Source of the DNA: JABWBD01 sp040768665
GTDB taxonomy: Bacteria > Planctomycetota > Planctomycetia > Pirellulales > Thermoguttaceae
Reading direction: 5' to 3'
Assembly (NCBI GenBank): GCA_040768665.1
Contig: JAXGMN010000018.1
Location: forward strand, 1 to 64,000
Length of the DNA: 64,000 nt
Part shown: in pieces, positions 1-9,634 of the stretch
How the letters are laid out: each line of letters starts with the position of its first letter
How positions within the stretch are numbered: position 1 is the first letter of the stretch
Notes under the pieces: model-generated
Seen by the model: the letters and a program-made list of their open reading frames with translations, nothing else
Told to the model about the DNA's origin: nothing
The model's database searches: none
Made by a program: the position numbers and the translations under genes

Positions 1-57
1 CCGGCTTAGTTCCGAAGCCGCCAGTTGCGTCCGCTTTGCGTTGCTGCTCTCCGCCAT
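1..57 (-). CDS. N-terminus of a second Ser/Thr kinase paralogue, cut by the window edge
   Basis: Only the first 19 codons are inside the window, read right to left from the ATG at 57. They encode MAESSNAKRTQLAASELSR, which lines up with residues 5-23 of the large kinase starting at 3965 (ENNNAKRRQPAASELSR). An in-frame GTG four codons upstream (69) matches the position of the GTG used as the listed start of the other kinase, so either could be the true start. Upstream DNA is also shared with that kinase, including the promoter. The rest of the protein lies outside the window, so the kinase domain itself is inferred from the paralogue. Confidence 0.7.
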   Translation of the reverse strand, partial: MAESSNAKRTQLAASELSR

Positions 58-127
58 CCGGCCGCCCACAATACAACAAGTACAGCCCTATTGGAATCGC
101 AGGCTGGATTTCTCACCTGCAAACCTT

Positions 128-155
128 AGCATACCCCACCAAGTTGGTGATTCAA
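128..155 (-). promoter_or_regulatory. Promoter of the edge kinase paralogue
   Basis: On the minus strand TTGAAT (155-150) and TATGCT (133-128) are spaced by 16 bases. The same layout, TTGAAC-16-TATACT, stands at 4046-4019 ahead of the full kinase, and the DNA between each promoter and its gene is alignable. Conservation between the two copies is the main support. The strength of each promoter is unknown. Confidence 0.55.
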
Positions 156-323
156 CAGCGCGAACGCGTGCAAACGCCATCCGTAGGCTTCCACGGTCCG
201 CCGAAGCCAGTCCAGCCGCTTCGCGCGGTCCGAGTCGCCTCGGACCACCGCGCCCCGTTCGTTGCCTCGGGAGATCGCATGGTAAAGGCCGCCGGCAAAC
301 TGGATTTGTAAAGCTCTTGCCAT
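150..323 (-). pseudogene. REP-associated tyrosine transposase (Y1_Tnp), N-terminal remnant
   Basis: The minus-strand frame from the ATG at 323 begins MARALQIQFAGGLYHAISRG, then NERGAVVR, and continues to a GWRLHAFALLNH segment. This is the conserved opening of the RAYT/TnpA-REP family, whose full proteins are about 200-300 residues and carry an HUH-type motif plus a catalytic tyrosine. Homology breaks at the NH of the expected NHxH motif, where the sequence enters the -35 region of the kinase paralogue (150-155). Only about 55 residues remain, without the catalytic tyrosine, so it cannot be active. These enzymes are associated with palindromic REP repeats, which are frequent in this window. 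Confidence 0.7.
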
Positions 324-407
324 ACCACCATCCTGCCTCAAACGCCTGCACACCCGAAGGACAATTCACTATTCAAGCTGCGACCCCAACTCTTCCCCTT
401 TCATTCG

Positions 408-3400
408 CTACTCCATGCCGTTTTCATCCCGGCGCTTTCTCTGACCCTGTAGATTACCCGGCAGCCCAAGTTTGCGGTAAAGAGCATCCGATTGTCTACG
501 GCAGAACCCTGCAGCAAGGATATGCATTCGCCATGGCGCTCTGGCAACACGGAAACCTATTGTGCTTCCCGTTCCGCTGTTTGCGAAACTTTGTTGCGGC
601 AAGCCCCAACTGCGGATAGCGGACCCCGTGAAAGCTGCGACGCTGCTCCAGGCGCCAGCGCGTAAAACTCGCGATTCTCCGACAAAAGGTCCAAGCGGGT
701 CGACCGCTGGTGATGAGGAATAATACGCTTCCCCGCACCAATCGGCACACCATTCCCATAAACTTCCATGCATGTCATACAGCCCCCAAGCATTAGGCTT
801 GCGACCTGCCACGGGGTGCGTTGTGCCGCCGGAACAGTCGGTATACCAAGCATATTGGTTCAGCCCAGATTCGCTGTCCCCAAAGGACCATTTCGTAACG
901 CTTCCCGCACGGCAAGCATATTCCCACTCCGCTTCTGTCGGCAGTCGGTACACTTTACCATCTTTGTCGCTCAACCGAACACAGAATTCTGCGGCGTCAT
1001 CCCACGAGACCGACTCCACAGGTCGTTTCGGGTCGCCTACAAACTTGCTTGGGTTCGTGCCCATCACTCGCTCATACTGTTCCTGCGTAACCTCCGTGAA
1101 ACATAAATAGAACGCCCTGGATATTTGGACGTGATGTCTTGGTGTCTGCGAGGGAAGATGTTCTTGAAGAAAACGTATAACGGCACGGTCTCCACGGCGC
1201 ATGGCACTCTCCCAGTCACATTCCACCTCTTCCTCCGTGGATCCCATGTCAAACTCCCCCGGCGGGATCAGCACCAGTTTCATGCCGATGGAGTTCGTCA
1301 CTTCAACGGGCACTCCCAGGTAATCCGCCCAGGCTTGCTGGTGCTTCTTGGCTTGCGCGGCGTCGAAGGGAGCAACTGCGGGAGGAGGCTGGCCAGGCTT
1401 CTCCAGCTCAGACGTCGGCTGCGTTAGGCTCTTTCGAGTGGACATCCACAGGTCGATGTCGCCCAAACCGCCGGGCCGCTGAGAGTGAAACAACAAGAAC
1501 GTGCCATCACGAGAAAGACATGGTCCGCCATCATGTTCGGCACTGTTTACCGTGGCGCCCATGTTCCGCGGGATTCCGAAAGGGGCGTCGTCCGACGATC
1601 TGGCAGAAATCCACAAATCCCCACCTCCAATGCCACCAGAGCGGTCTGTGCTGAATATCAAATGCCGATTATCGGCTGAAAGCGCCGGGAACCCTTCCCA
1701 GCCACCGCTATTGACGACCGGCCCCAGGTTGACGGCCGGCCCGAAGGATTCGGTATCCGATACCCGTGTGGACATCCATAAGTCGAACGCTCCAAGTCCG
1801 CCGGCGCGATTGGAGGCAAAAATGAGCGTCAATCCGTCGGATGAAATCGCAGGAAAACCATCGTCCGCAGTGCTGTTGACGGCGGCCCCTAGGTTGTCGG
1901 CCCGGCCGAAGGGATCATGAAGCGACTTGCGAGTACACATCCACAGGTCGTTTTTGCCGAGCCCCCCAGGACGCCCTGAGTAGAAGATGAGCGTCAGTCC
2001 ATCGGCGGAGAGAGCTGGGGTGCTGTCGCAGGCGATCGAGTTGATTTCGGCACCCATGTGTGCCGGTTTACTGAAAGAGTGTTCAGGTAACTGGCGAGTG
2101 CATAGCCACAGATCCCCGTCCCCTAGCCCGCCAACCCGCTTGGAGGCAAAGATGAGAGTCAAGCTGTCGCCGGAAAGCGTGGGGGCGGAATCGGTATCCT
2201 CACTATTGACTTGCGGGCCAAGATTGACAGGCTCGCTCCAACCGTTGAGCAAGTCGTCGAGCCCGCCCGTTGAAGATGCCTCGGCGATTGAGGCGGCAGT
2301 ATCGCCGTCTGCGGACTGAGGGACACGACGGTCACCAGCTTTGGCTATCCGTGCCGGCATGACAGCGAAGCTCGTGGCGGGCCGGACCACTGCTGCGTCT
2401 GTCTTCCCGGACTCGCTGAATTCCTGCACGGTGGGGTTGGTATCCCTGTTGAAAAAAAGCACAGCCGCAGCGACGACCACAAGAATTCCCACGCCGCCAG
2501 CAGCCGTGTGCTTTGCCAGGCGTCCTCGCATTGCCGTGGTAATCCGTGCGACAATGCCCGTTTCCTGCTCAACCCGGGTGCGCACGATCTCTTCCGTCAC
2601 CGGCGGAACGGCCGCTCGCGTGGCAGATTTCCCCAGGTTGGCCAGGAAGCTCGTCAGTGCCGCGTCCGATGGGTCGTGCCCCGCACGAACCCGGCCGGTA
2701 TCCGACACCGGCGCCACCGACGCCTGCAACGCCTCGATCGCCGTGGTCATCGACTGATAGCGGTCCTCGGGGCGTTTGGCGACCATCTTCTGGAAGACGG
2801 CATCAAGTTCTTCCGGGACATCCAACCGGATCGTCCGCAGCGAGGGAATGGGATCGCGAATGTGCCCCAAAATAACCTTCACCGGCGTATCGCTCGGATA
2901 GGGAGGCTTTCCGGTCAAGAGGCGATAAAGCGTGCAGCCCAGCGAGTAGATGTCCGCACGGCCGTCGGCGGCATGGGTGTCTTCCGCCTGCTCGGGAGCC
3001 ATGTAGTCGCAGGTGCCCATGGCCATGCCGGTGGAGGTCAGCTTCTCGCTGGCATCCGCCGGCCCGGCCGTATCTCCGCCGAGTTGCCGCTCGATCCTCG
3101 CCAGCCCCATGTCCAGGATTTTGACAGCGCCTTGATCGTCCAGCAGCAGGTTCCCCGGCTTGATATCCCGATGAATCACGCCTTGTTGGTGCGCGTATTC
3201 CAGTCCGCGGGCGGCCTGAATGGTGCAATCGACCGCCTGCTCTACGGTCAACGGGCCGTTCTGCTTGAGAATCTGCGACAGATCGGTGCCGCGGACGTAC
3301 TGCATGACGAGATAATGGGTCCCGTTGGATTCGCCCGCGTCGTAAGCCGTGACGATGTTCGGGTGCTCCAGCCGAGCCGCCGCTTTCACTTCGCGGTGGA

Positions 3401-3965
3401 ATCGCTTCAGTGCTTCCGGCGAGCCGACCAGTTTCGACGAGAGAACCTTGAGGGCGACGATCCGTTCCATCCGCCGGTGCCTGGCTTTGAGCACCTTGCC
3501 CATTCCGCCGGCGCCGATCTCGTCGAGGATGACGTATTCGCCCAGAATCAGCCCGTCGCCGTGCCCTTGCCAGACTTCTTGTGCCTGGTACTTGGTGAGC
3601 TTGCGGGCGCGAACCAGTGCCCGGGCCAGATCTTCGGCGTTGGGCGACCCGCCCAACTCGGCTTGAAAACTCGCCAGTTCCTCGGCCGACATCAGCCCGC
3701 TTCGCAGCAGCAGGCGGCCGAAACGCTCCAGGTTCATGGCTCCGCCACGTCTACCTTTCCGCTCGGCCGAAATCGCTTCCAGCTCTCTCCGCAGACGCGA
3801 ACGCAGCGGCTCGGGGACGTCGGCCAGGTAGGGTTCGATTTCGGGCGGACGGCCTGAACTCCACGCCGCTTCGAAGCGGTCGCAGATCATGTCCATGCGG
3901 CTTAGTTCCGATGCGGCCGGCTGCCGTCGCTTTGCGTTGTTGTTTTCTTGCATCGGGTCGCTCAC
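408..3965 (-). CDS. Membrane Ser/Thr protein kinase with PD40 propeller and FGE-sulfatase-like domain
   Basis: A 1185-residue Hanks-type kinase. The kinase domain covers about residues 144-420, with glycine loop GAGGMG, catalytic Lys173, HRD at 265-267 and DMG at 285-287 in place of DFG, plus an APE motif. A single membrane span (about 489-505) separates it from an outer part made of five PD40/WD40-like repeats (about 600-860, each with a GGLG..DLW core) and a formylglycine-generating-enzyme/SUMF1-like domain (about 885-1135, ending IGFRVAR). The last ~40 residues after that are not recognised. Such kinase-sensor fusions are typical of planctomycetes, where the outer part presumably senses a ligand, although the signal is unknown. 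The listed start is a GTG at 3965. The ATG at 3953 is an alternative. A paralogue begins at 57. Confidence 0.9.
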   Translation of the reverse strand: MSDPMQENNNAKRRQPAASELSRMDMICDRFEAAWSSGRPPEIEPYLADVPEPLRSRLRRELEAISAERKGRRGGAMNLERFGRLLLRSGLMSAEELASFQAELGGSPNAEDLARALVRARKLTKYQAQEVWQGHGDGLILGEYVILDEIGAGGMGKVLKARHRRMERIVALKVLSSKLVGSPEALKRFHREVKAAARLEHPNIVTAYDAGESNGTHYLVMQYVRGTDLSQILKQNGPLTVEQAVDCTIQAARGLEYAHQQGVIHRDIKPGNLLLDDQGAVKILDMGLARIERQLGGDTAGPADASEKLTSTGMAMGTCDYMAPEQAEDTHAADGRADIYSLGCTLYRLLTGKPPYPSDTPVKVILGHIRDPIPSLRTIRLDVPEELDAVFQKMVAKRPEDRYQSMTTAIEALQASVAPVSDTGRVRAGHDPSDAALTSFLANLGKSATRAAVPPVTEEIVRTRVEQETGIVARITTAMRGRLAKHTAAGGVGILVVVAAAVLFFNRDTNPTVQEFSESGKTDAAVVRPATSFAVMPARIAKAGDRRVPQSADGDTAASIAEASSTGGLDDLLNGWSEPVNLGPQVNSEDTDSAPTLSGDSLTLIFASKRVGGLGDGDLWLCTRQLPEHSFSKPAHMGAEINSIACDSTPALSADGLTLIFYSGRPGGLGKNDLWMCTRKSLHDPFGRADNLGAAVNSTADDGFPAISSDGLTLIFASNRAGGLGAFDLWMSTRVSDTESFGPAVNLGPVVNSGGWEGFPALSADNRHLIFSTDRSGGIGGGDLWISARSSDDAPFGIPRNMGATVNSAEHDGGPCLSRDGTFLLFHSQRPGGLGDIDLWMSTRKSLTQPTSELEKPGQPPPAVAPFDAAQAKKHQQAWADYLGVPVEVTNSIGMKLVLIPPGEFDMGSTEEEVECDWESAMRRGDRAVIRFLQEHLPSQTPRHHVQISRAFYLCFTEVTQEQYERVMGTNPSKFVGDPKRPVESVSWDDAAEFCVRLSDKDGKVYRLPTEAEWEYACRAGSVTKWSFGDSESGLNQYAWYTDCSGGTTHPVAGRKPNAWGLYDMHGSLWEWCADWCGEAYYSSSPAVDPLGPFVGESRVLRAGAWSSVAAFTGSAIRSWGLPQQSFANSGTGSTIGFRVARAPWRMHILAAGFCRRQSDALYRKLGLPGNLQGQRKRRDENGME

Positions 3966-4018
3966 GCCATACGCAAAGAGCAGCCGTCCGTATTGCGAAC
4001 GGCACTCCTGAACCTTTT

Positions 4019-4046
4019 AGTATACCCTCCCAGATTGGTGGTTCAA
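4019..4046 (-). promoter_or_regulatory. Promoter of the large Ser/Thr kinase
   Basis: Minus-strand TTGAAC (4046-4041), a 16-base spacer and TATACT (4024-4019) give a near-consensus housekeeping promoter about 55 bases ahead of the kinase start. The arrangement is conserved ahead of the paralogue at the window's left edge. TATACT recurs as a candidate -10 element elsewhere in the window. Confidence 0.6.
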
Positions 4047-4314
4047 CTTTTTGTTTCGTTGATTACTGCCAAGTCGGCGGGTTGCGAGGACACCTCTGTG
4101 GAGATGGTGCCAGACCGCCCGCGTAAACGGAAACGGCGTAGGGCGGTCGATCGGGAGGCGTTCGCTGGCGTTTTTTGGAAGGAACTTGAGATTTGGTGTC
4201 GGGTTTCGGGCATTGGTTGCACTGGTAAAGGAGGACGAGTCGTCGGTTGGCTTCCTGCGAGAGGCCAGTTCCGGCCCTTACATTACATCCCTGACGATCC
4301 ACGAGGAGATTGCT

Positions 4315-7300
4315 GTGAGCCCCCCACGAACCATCCGGTCCAACTTTCGATCACTCAGACTCGAGCCGCTGGAACGGCGCGAACTTCTGGAGGCCGGCCC
4401 GCTGGCCGCCACGCTCGAAATTCCTTCGCTTGGCGAGGACCTGGGCGGAAGTAGCGATTCCCTTAGGGAGACAGCCTCGGAGGCTGGGACGCGGCCATCG
4501 GTGCTCGGGGTTGAATTGCTCGGCGCCGGCACGGGTTGCCCGTTGCAGATCGAGGTGGTCTTCTCCGAGGCGATGGATCCCGCGGCGGTCCGGGACCCCG
4601 CCAATTATTTCGTCCGCAGGGAGGGAGAAACGCCCCTGCCGATGCAAAGTGTCGACTACTCCGAGGCAGACGGCCGGCATCGGGCGACACTCACCTTGGC
4701 CGAAACGGGCTGCCTGGCGCCGGGCACGTACGAGGTTTCCGTCGAAGGACGCAATCTTGTCGACTTGTCGGGAACCGCCATGGTCGAGGCTCGCGACGAC
4801 CTCGCGGTGCATGTCAACGGTTTGAACGCGCTGGTGCATGTCGGTCTGGCCGAGAGCGGCAACTTCGAAGTGATCGGCGAACCTCGCTCCTATGGGTTCG
4901 ACAAACCGCGGCAGATCGTTGCCGACGACTTCACCGGCGACGGCGTCGTCGACCTGGTAAGCCTCAGCGCCGCCACGGGAGAACTGGTGTTCCTGGCGGG
5001 TCTCGGCGAAAATCGGTATTCCGATCCAGTGGCAATCGATCTCTCGGTGAGCACGATAGGGGACTGGGGCCGCCTCGGCGGACAACTTCTCAAGGGCGAC
5101 TGGAACGGCGACGGGCAGGCCGATCTCGTCGTCGCTGGCGTCAACGACATCGAGGTGTTTCTCTGCGACGGACAGGGCAACTTCACGCAGGCGCCCTTCA
5201 TGCCGATTCCAAGACCCTCGCCAGAGATCCAGCTCGTCTCCGATCTCACCGGCGATGGCCTCGCGGACATCGTAGTGATACGAGCGGATCACTTGACATT
5301 GGATATCCTGAGCAAGAGCCCATTCGTTGGATACGACGTTGTTCAATCCCTCTCCTTGCCCCCAGTCGTCAGCTATGAAACTTCGCACGCCTTGACCAGC
5401 GGGGACTTCACAGGTGACGGTTTCACTGACCTGGTCGTCAGCCATGTGAAGTCAACTTCAAGTGGGTACGATTCCACGATAACCTTCTTTCGAGGTTCTG
5501 CATCCGGATTCGCCGACGGGGAAGAGATCTCCAGCAATATCGCATTTGGCCCCGACGTATTCTCTGCCGATGTCAACAAGGATGGCCATTTGGACATTAT
5601 AGCGACCGAGGACCGCACGTACTACTCTCAAGGCTACAACGATGGTAACGTGATCCACGTGCTTCTCGGGGATGGAGAGGGAGGATTCTCGCCGCGAATG
5701 TTTGCGTTTAAGACCGGCCTCTATACGGAGTGGCGATCGTATATGCGGATCGGCTGCCAGGGGGCGACTCTCAGAGAGATCGACGACGTTAACAACGACG
5801 GTTCGCCAGACTTGATTTTCTCCGTCGTTCCATTCAATAACTGGAACATACCGGCTGAGGGCGGGCTTTGGGTCTGGTTGGGCGACGGCACCGGGGCTTT
5901 CGCCTCGGCAACCGACGTGCCCGTTCGTACTTTTGAAAGTCTGTTCGATACGCCGATCACGTTCGACGATGTCAACGGCGACGGCCATCTTGACGGCATC
6001 CTGGGGCGCGGAGTGGAATCGCTGGGAGACATCCGTTTCGTGTTCGGTGACGGTGCCGGCGGCTTCATCGAGGCTCCGGAGGATGCAATCGAGTTGGGCG
6101 AGGCGGTCAAGATCGTACCGAGATTTGAATCCGGCATAGCTCAGGGAGACTATCCGCAAAAACAAATCCAAGTGGCCGAACTCAACGCAGACGGCTTGCA
6201 GGACTGGACGGTCCTCAACGGCAGGTACTTCGCCAGTATTGCCACCTATTTGAGCAACTCCGAGGGACGTTGGCAGCCGTCTTACACATGGCAAACTGGC
6301 ACTGTGCGCTGGATCGAGATGGGCGACCTCAATCGGGACGGCATTGTTGATATCGTGGCTGGCAGTTACCTGAGTGTTCCGGGAAGTTTCGCGAATGAGA
6401 TTACCGTGTATCTCGGGAATGGCGACGGCTCGTTCGACCGATTACCCGGCCCATCGTTCAAGGCGGAAGGCTACTCGTTGTGCCCGGATGGGAGACTCGC
6501 CGACGTGAACCAGGATGGAAATCTTGATCTGGTCGTGAGCTTGACGGAATGGCGATCCTCCACTTTGCGGGGTTCACATGCTTTCCCCGTTGGTTACGCG
6601 GTCTTCTTTGGCGATGGCAGCGGTCGGCTTGCCTTCAATGCCTACACGGTGGTCGCCGTTGAAGCTTCCAACTGGTATCACGCGCCTGTCAACGTTGAGG
6701 ACTACGATTTCGACGGCATTCCGGATCTCCTGGCATCGAGCAACGACACGCTGACCATTTGGCACGGCAATGGAAACGGTACATTCAGCACCGGCCAGAC
6801 CAGCTCAAAGACCGTGTCGAATCAAGATGTGCTCTTCTATCATGTCGACGTCGATGGTGATGGAAACCAGGATCTGCTGGGATATGATCCGGGCTCCCAC
6901 CTGAACGGCGATTGGAGGGTAAACGACATCCACGTCTACCTTGGAGACGGCGAAGGATACTACGCGCTTTCGACCGACCGGGACGTCCGACTGACGCTTC
7001 GCGGCTACGGTAATCGGGTTCAAGGCTTTACGATCGGCGATTTCGACGCGAACGGCGCCATCGACATTGCCGTGGATTATGCCCCGTATGCCCCGTGGAA
7101 CGCCGAGCCTTACAACTACGTGGAGATCTACCTGAGCGACGGCTCCGGCCATTTCTCGGACGTGCGAACGGTGACCGTCGGTCCGGATCCCTCTGCGCTG
7201 GTGACCCTGCCGCAGGCCTCCGTGGTTTGGGTTGGTTCCTTCTCCGTCGACGAGCTTCCGGTATACGATTGGGGGGTCACGGATTGGCAAACAGTTGAAG

Positions 7301-9144
7301 ATATCGATCTTTCGATCGGCGCCATGGCGCTGATGCTGGAAACGAGTCGGGCAGGCTTTTTGACGTTTGAGGCGTCCGTGCCCGCTCTTTCGTTGAGCAC
7401 CGCCGTCGAAGCGTCGAACGTAACCTTGAAGCTTTTCGAATCTCCCGATGCCCAACAGCCTTTGGCGGTCTCGACGCTTGTCGCAGGACGGCAGCGAATC
7501 GACTGGAACGTCCAGGCGGGCGAGGCCTACTATCTCGTGCTCTCCGGTAGCGCTCGCAACGTCGATCTTCAAGTCGCCAATCTCGTAAGCCGCGTTGGAT
7601 CCGAGGTGACAATTGTCGGAACCGAAGACGCCGACACGTTCAAGTTCTCCGCCGGCGACATCTGCCGCGTCACGATCAACGGAGTCGAATACCAGTTCAC
7701 CTCCGCCGAAGCGGATAGATTCTCCTTTGACGGTTTCGGCGGCCCGGACGAAGTTCAGTTCATTGGTTCCATCGGTCCCGATCATGCAACGCTGTATCCC
7801 ACCGCTGGCACATTCTCCGGCCAAGGCTACTCGCTCACCGCCAGCAACATCGAATCGACCGACTACGACGGCGCAGGTGGGCAAGACACCGTTACCATCT
7901 GGGGTTCGAGAGGCCAGAACCATTACCGAGCCCATCCCGGCTGGTCGGAGATGAGCGGAGACAACGTGTCGATCATCGCCTCCGCCGAAACAATCTATGC
8001 ACGCGGCTACGGCGGCGGCGATACCGTCTCCTTCACTGATTCCGACGGGGATGACCTACTAGAGTATTTTCCCACCTGGGCCCGCATGCGCGGAGAGGGT
8101 TACTTTCACCACGTCCGCGGGTTCAAGACGATGAAAGCCGATGCCGAGCTGGGGCAAAACGGCTCTGACAGGGTTATCGTCCGCGGGTCGAATTCGAACG
8201 ACTACCTGAAAGTCAATCCGTACAACGAGAGCTTGCAGGCTTCCGTGGTACGTTTCTTGAGCGGCACCGGCAGCGTGTGGCACATCGCCAACGGGTTCGA
8301 CACGATCATCGGTTATGGTCGCGGAGGCGGATTGCTCGACCAGCTCCTTCTCAACGATACTCCCGCCGCCGATACGTTCGATTTGGGGCGGCAGGAGGCA
8401 AACCTGCTGACAGTTGCGGACTACGGAGTGACGGTCGCGACCCGGGGATTCGGCACGGTCGAACTCAAACGGACGAACGCAAATGCAGGCGCCGACAAGG
8501 TCAATCTGTTCGATTCGCAGCGGCCGGACCACAATGATACGCTGGTGGGCGATCCCGAGCAGGTGGTCATGAGCGGTCCGGGATACTCCAACACGGTCCT
8601 GGCGTTCCCGCTGGTGATGGCCTACAGCAGCGGACAAGGACACGACACCGCGTACTTCTCCGACCTGGCCGACCCGGCGGACAGCCGCACCGGGGTCGAC
8701 ACGTTCACGGGGAAGCCGCTTTTCGCCCAACTGGAAGGCACCGGCTACAGGCTTTGGGCTCGTCTCTTCGACGAGGTGCATGCGGAGTCCAAGTACGGGC
8801 GGGACATTGCCAATCTCTACGGCAACACGAACGCGGCCGAACTCACCGGCACGGCCTCCGAAGTGCGGCTCTCGGGCACACATTCCGCGGGTTCTTATGC
8901 CAACTACGCCCGATCGTTCCGCGAGGTGAACGCCTTCGGGATGAGCAGCGTCGATAAGGCGGTACTCACGGATGCAGCGGTCGACCCGCCGGGCTACGGC
9001 CTGCCGGGAACTGTCGTGCAGGACGACCTGGCCCGGATCGTTTGGCTCGACAGCTTTGAAAGGGTCGAGCGATGGGACAGCATCAGCGGCAGCAAGCTCG
9101 ATGACATCGGCAACGTCGATCAGGTGTTCGCCTGGTGGGAGTGA
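4315..9144 (+). CDS. Giant FG-GAP/VCBS-repeat surface protein with LEPR-xLL-type N-terminus
   Basis: Predicted 1609 residues from the GTG at 4315, chosen because GAGGAG (4303-4308) lies six bases upstream. The open frame itself extends to 4186. Near the N-terminus is RLEPLERRELL, a form of the LEPR-xLL motif found at the start of very large exported planctomycete proteins. A long central part (about residues 180-1000) holds at least 13 FG-GAP/VCBS-type repeats with Ca-loop cores such as DFTGDGVVDLV, DLNRDGIVDIV and DVDGDGNQDLL, expected to form beta-propeller blades. The C-terminal 600 residues are repetitive and acidic but match no domain I can name. A role in adhesion or polysaccharide contact at the cell surface is inference. 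No sorting signal or dockerin was seen at the C-terminus. Confidence 0.85.
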   Translation: MSPPRTIRSNFRSLRLEPLERRELLEAGPLAATLEIPSLGEDLGGSSDSLRETASEAGTRPSVLGVELLGAGTGCPLQIEVVFSEAMDPAAVRDPANYFVRREGETPLPMQSVDYSEADGRHRATLTLAETGCLAPGTYEVSVEGRNLVDLSGTAMVEARDDLAVHVNGLNALVHVGLAESGNFEVIGEPRSYGFDKPRQIVADDFTGDGVVDLVSLSAATGELVFLAGLGENRYSDPVAIDLSVSTIGDWGRLGGQLLKGDWNGDGQADLVVAGVNDIEVFLCDGQGNFTQAPFMPIPRPSPEIQLVSDLTGDGLADIVVIRADHLTLDILSKSPFVGYDVVQSLSLPPVVSYETSHALTSGDFTGDGFTDLVVSHVKSTSSGYDSTITFFRGSASGFADGEEISSNIAFGPDVFSADVNKDGHLDIIATEDRTYYSQGYNDGNVIHVLLGDGEGGFSPRMFAFKTGLYTEWRSYMRIGCQGATLREIDDVNNDGSPDLIFSVVPFNNWNIPAEGGLWVWLGDGTGAFASATDVPVRTFESLFDTPITFDDVNGDGHLDGILGRGVESLGDIRFVFGDGAGGFIEAPEDAIELGEAVKIVPRFESGIAQGDYPQKQIQVAELNADGLQDWTVLNGRYFASIATYLSNSEGRWQPSYTWQTGTVRWIEMGDLNRDGIVDIVAGSYLSVPGSFANEITVYLGNGDGSFDRLPGPSFKAEGYSLCPDGRLADVNQDGNLDLVVSLTEWRSSTLRGSHAFPVGYAVFFGDGSGRLAFNAYTVVAVEASNWYHAPVNVEDYDFDGIPDLLASSNDTLTIWHGNGNGTFSTGQTSSKTVSNQDVLFYHVDVDGDGNQDLLGYDPGSHLNGDWRVNDIHVYLGDGEGYYALSTDRDVRLTLRGYGNRVQGFTIGDFDANGAIDIAVDYAPYAPWNAEPYNYVEIYLSDGSGHFSDVRTVTVGPDPSALVTLPQASVVWVGSFSVDELPVYDWGVTDWQTVEDIDLSIGAMALMLETSRAGFLTFEASVPALSLSTAVEASNVTLKLFESPDAQQPLAVSTLVAGRQRIDWNVQAGEAYYLVLSGSARNVDLQVANLVSRVGSEVTIVGTEDADTFKFSAGDICRVTINGVEYQFTSAEADRFSFDGFGGPDEVQFIGSIGPDHATLYPTAGTFSGQGYSLTASNIESTDYDGAGGQDTVTIWGSRGQNHYRAHPGWSEMSGDNVSIIASAETIYARGYGGGDTVSFTDSDGDDLLEYFPTWARMRGEGYFHHVRGFKTMKADAELGQNGSDRVIVRGSNSNDYLKVNPYNESLQASVVRFLSGTGSVWHIANGFDTIIGYGRGGGLLDQLLLNDTPAADTFDLGRQEANLLTVADYGVTVATRGFGTVELKRTNANAGADKVNLFDSQRPDHNDTLVGDPEQVVMSGPGYSNTVLAFPLVMAYSSGQGHDTAYFSDLADPADSRTGVDTFTGKPLFAQLEGTGYRLWARLFDEVHAESKYGRDIANLYGNTNAAELTGTASEVRLSGTHSAGSYANYARSFREVNAFGMSSVDKAVLTDAAVDPPGYGLPGTVVQDDLARIVWLDSFERVERWDSISGSKLDDIGNVDQVFAWWE

Positions 9145-9634
9145 GCCGGTTCACCGCGGCCCTGTGATCGCCCCGGCAGGAGTACGCGTTCCCCAATCCA
9201 AAAAAAAGACTCCTATGGTCCGCCATCCGCACGCGCGAACAGCCCAACCACGAAACCGACTTTTTAGACACCCCGCTTCCGGATGGCATGCACTTACGCT
9301 CGACCGCATCGCCCCAAATCAAGCCTGCGCCAATACTTACGCTCCGCACGCTCGCCCAAGTTCAGACCGAGAAAAACTCGAGATGGCTAAAAACTCCCGG
9401 CGTGCAGCGTCGAACACTTCGCGCGTTTGGGCTATCCTAGAGGCCAACCGGTAGGAGAAGCCGTCTGGGTAAGCAGGAATTCCCCTTCAACGCAAGAGAC
9501 CGTTCCATGAAATCTCGGATTTGGGATGGCCTTTGAGGTCGGCTCCGGGCGGTATGGGTTCGTGGTGCGGCCCTTCCCAAGGGCTACCGAAGGGCGATCG
9601 CATTCAAAAGGCCCGTGAAATCCAGGAGAGCGAC
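9145..9634 (+). other. Gap with no recognised gene
   Basis: About 490 bases between the FG-GAP protein and the next gene. Open frames here have no recognisable content. The last part contains AGGAGAG (9624-9630), the ribosome-binding site of the gene at 9635. No convincing terminator or promoter was found. Confidence 0.4.

Noticed and set aside
2508..3857. A 449-codon plus-strand frame across the kinase gene
   Set aside because: It is antisense to the kinase domain, arginine-rich, has no family motif and no ribosome-binding site. It is a shadow caused by GC-rich codon use.
4186..4314. An upstream ATG start for the FG-GAP protein
   Set aside because: The 43 added residues have no ribosome-binding site and no family match, whereas GTG at 4315 has GAGGAG at the right distance.
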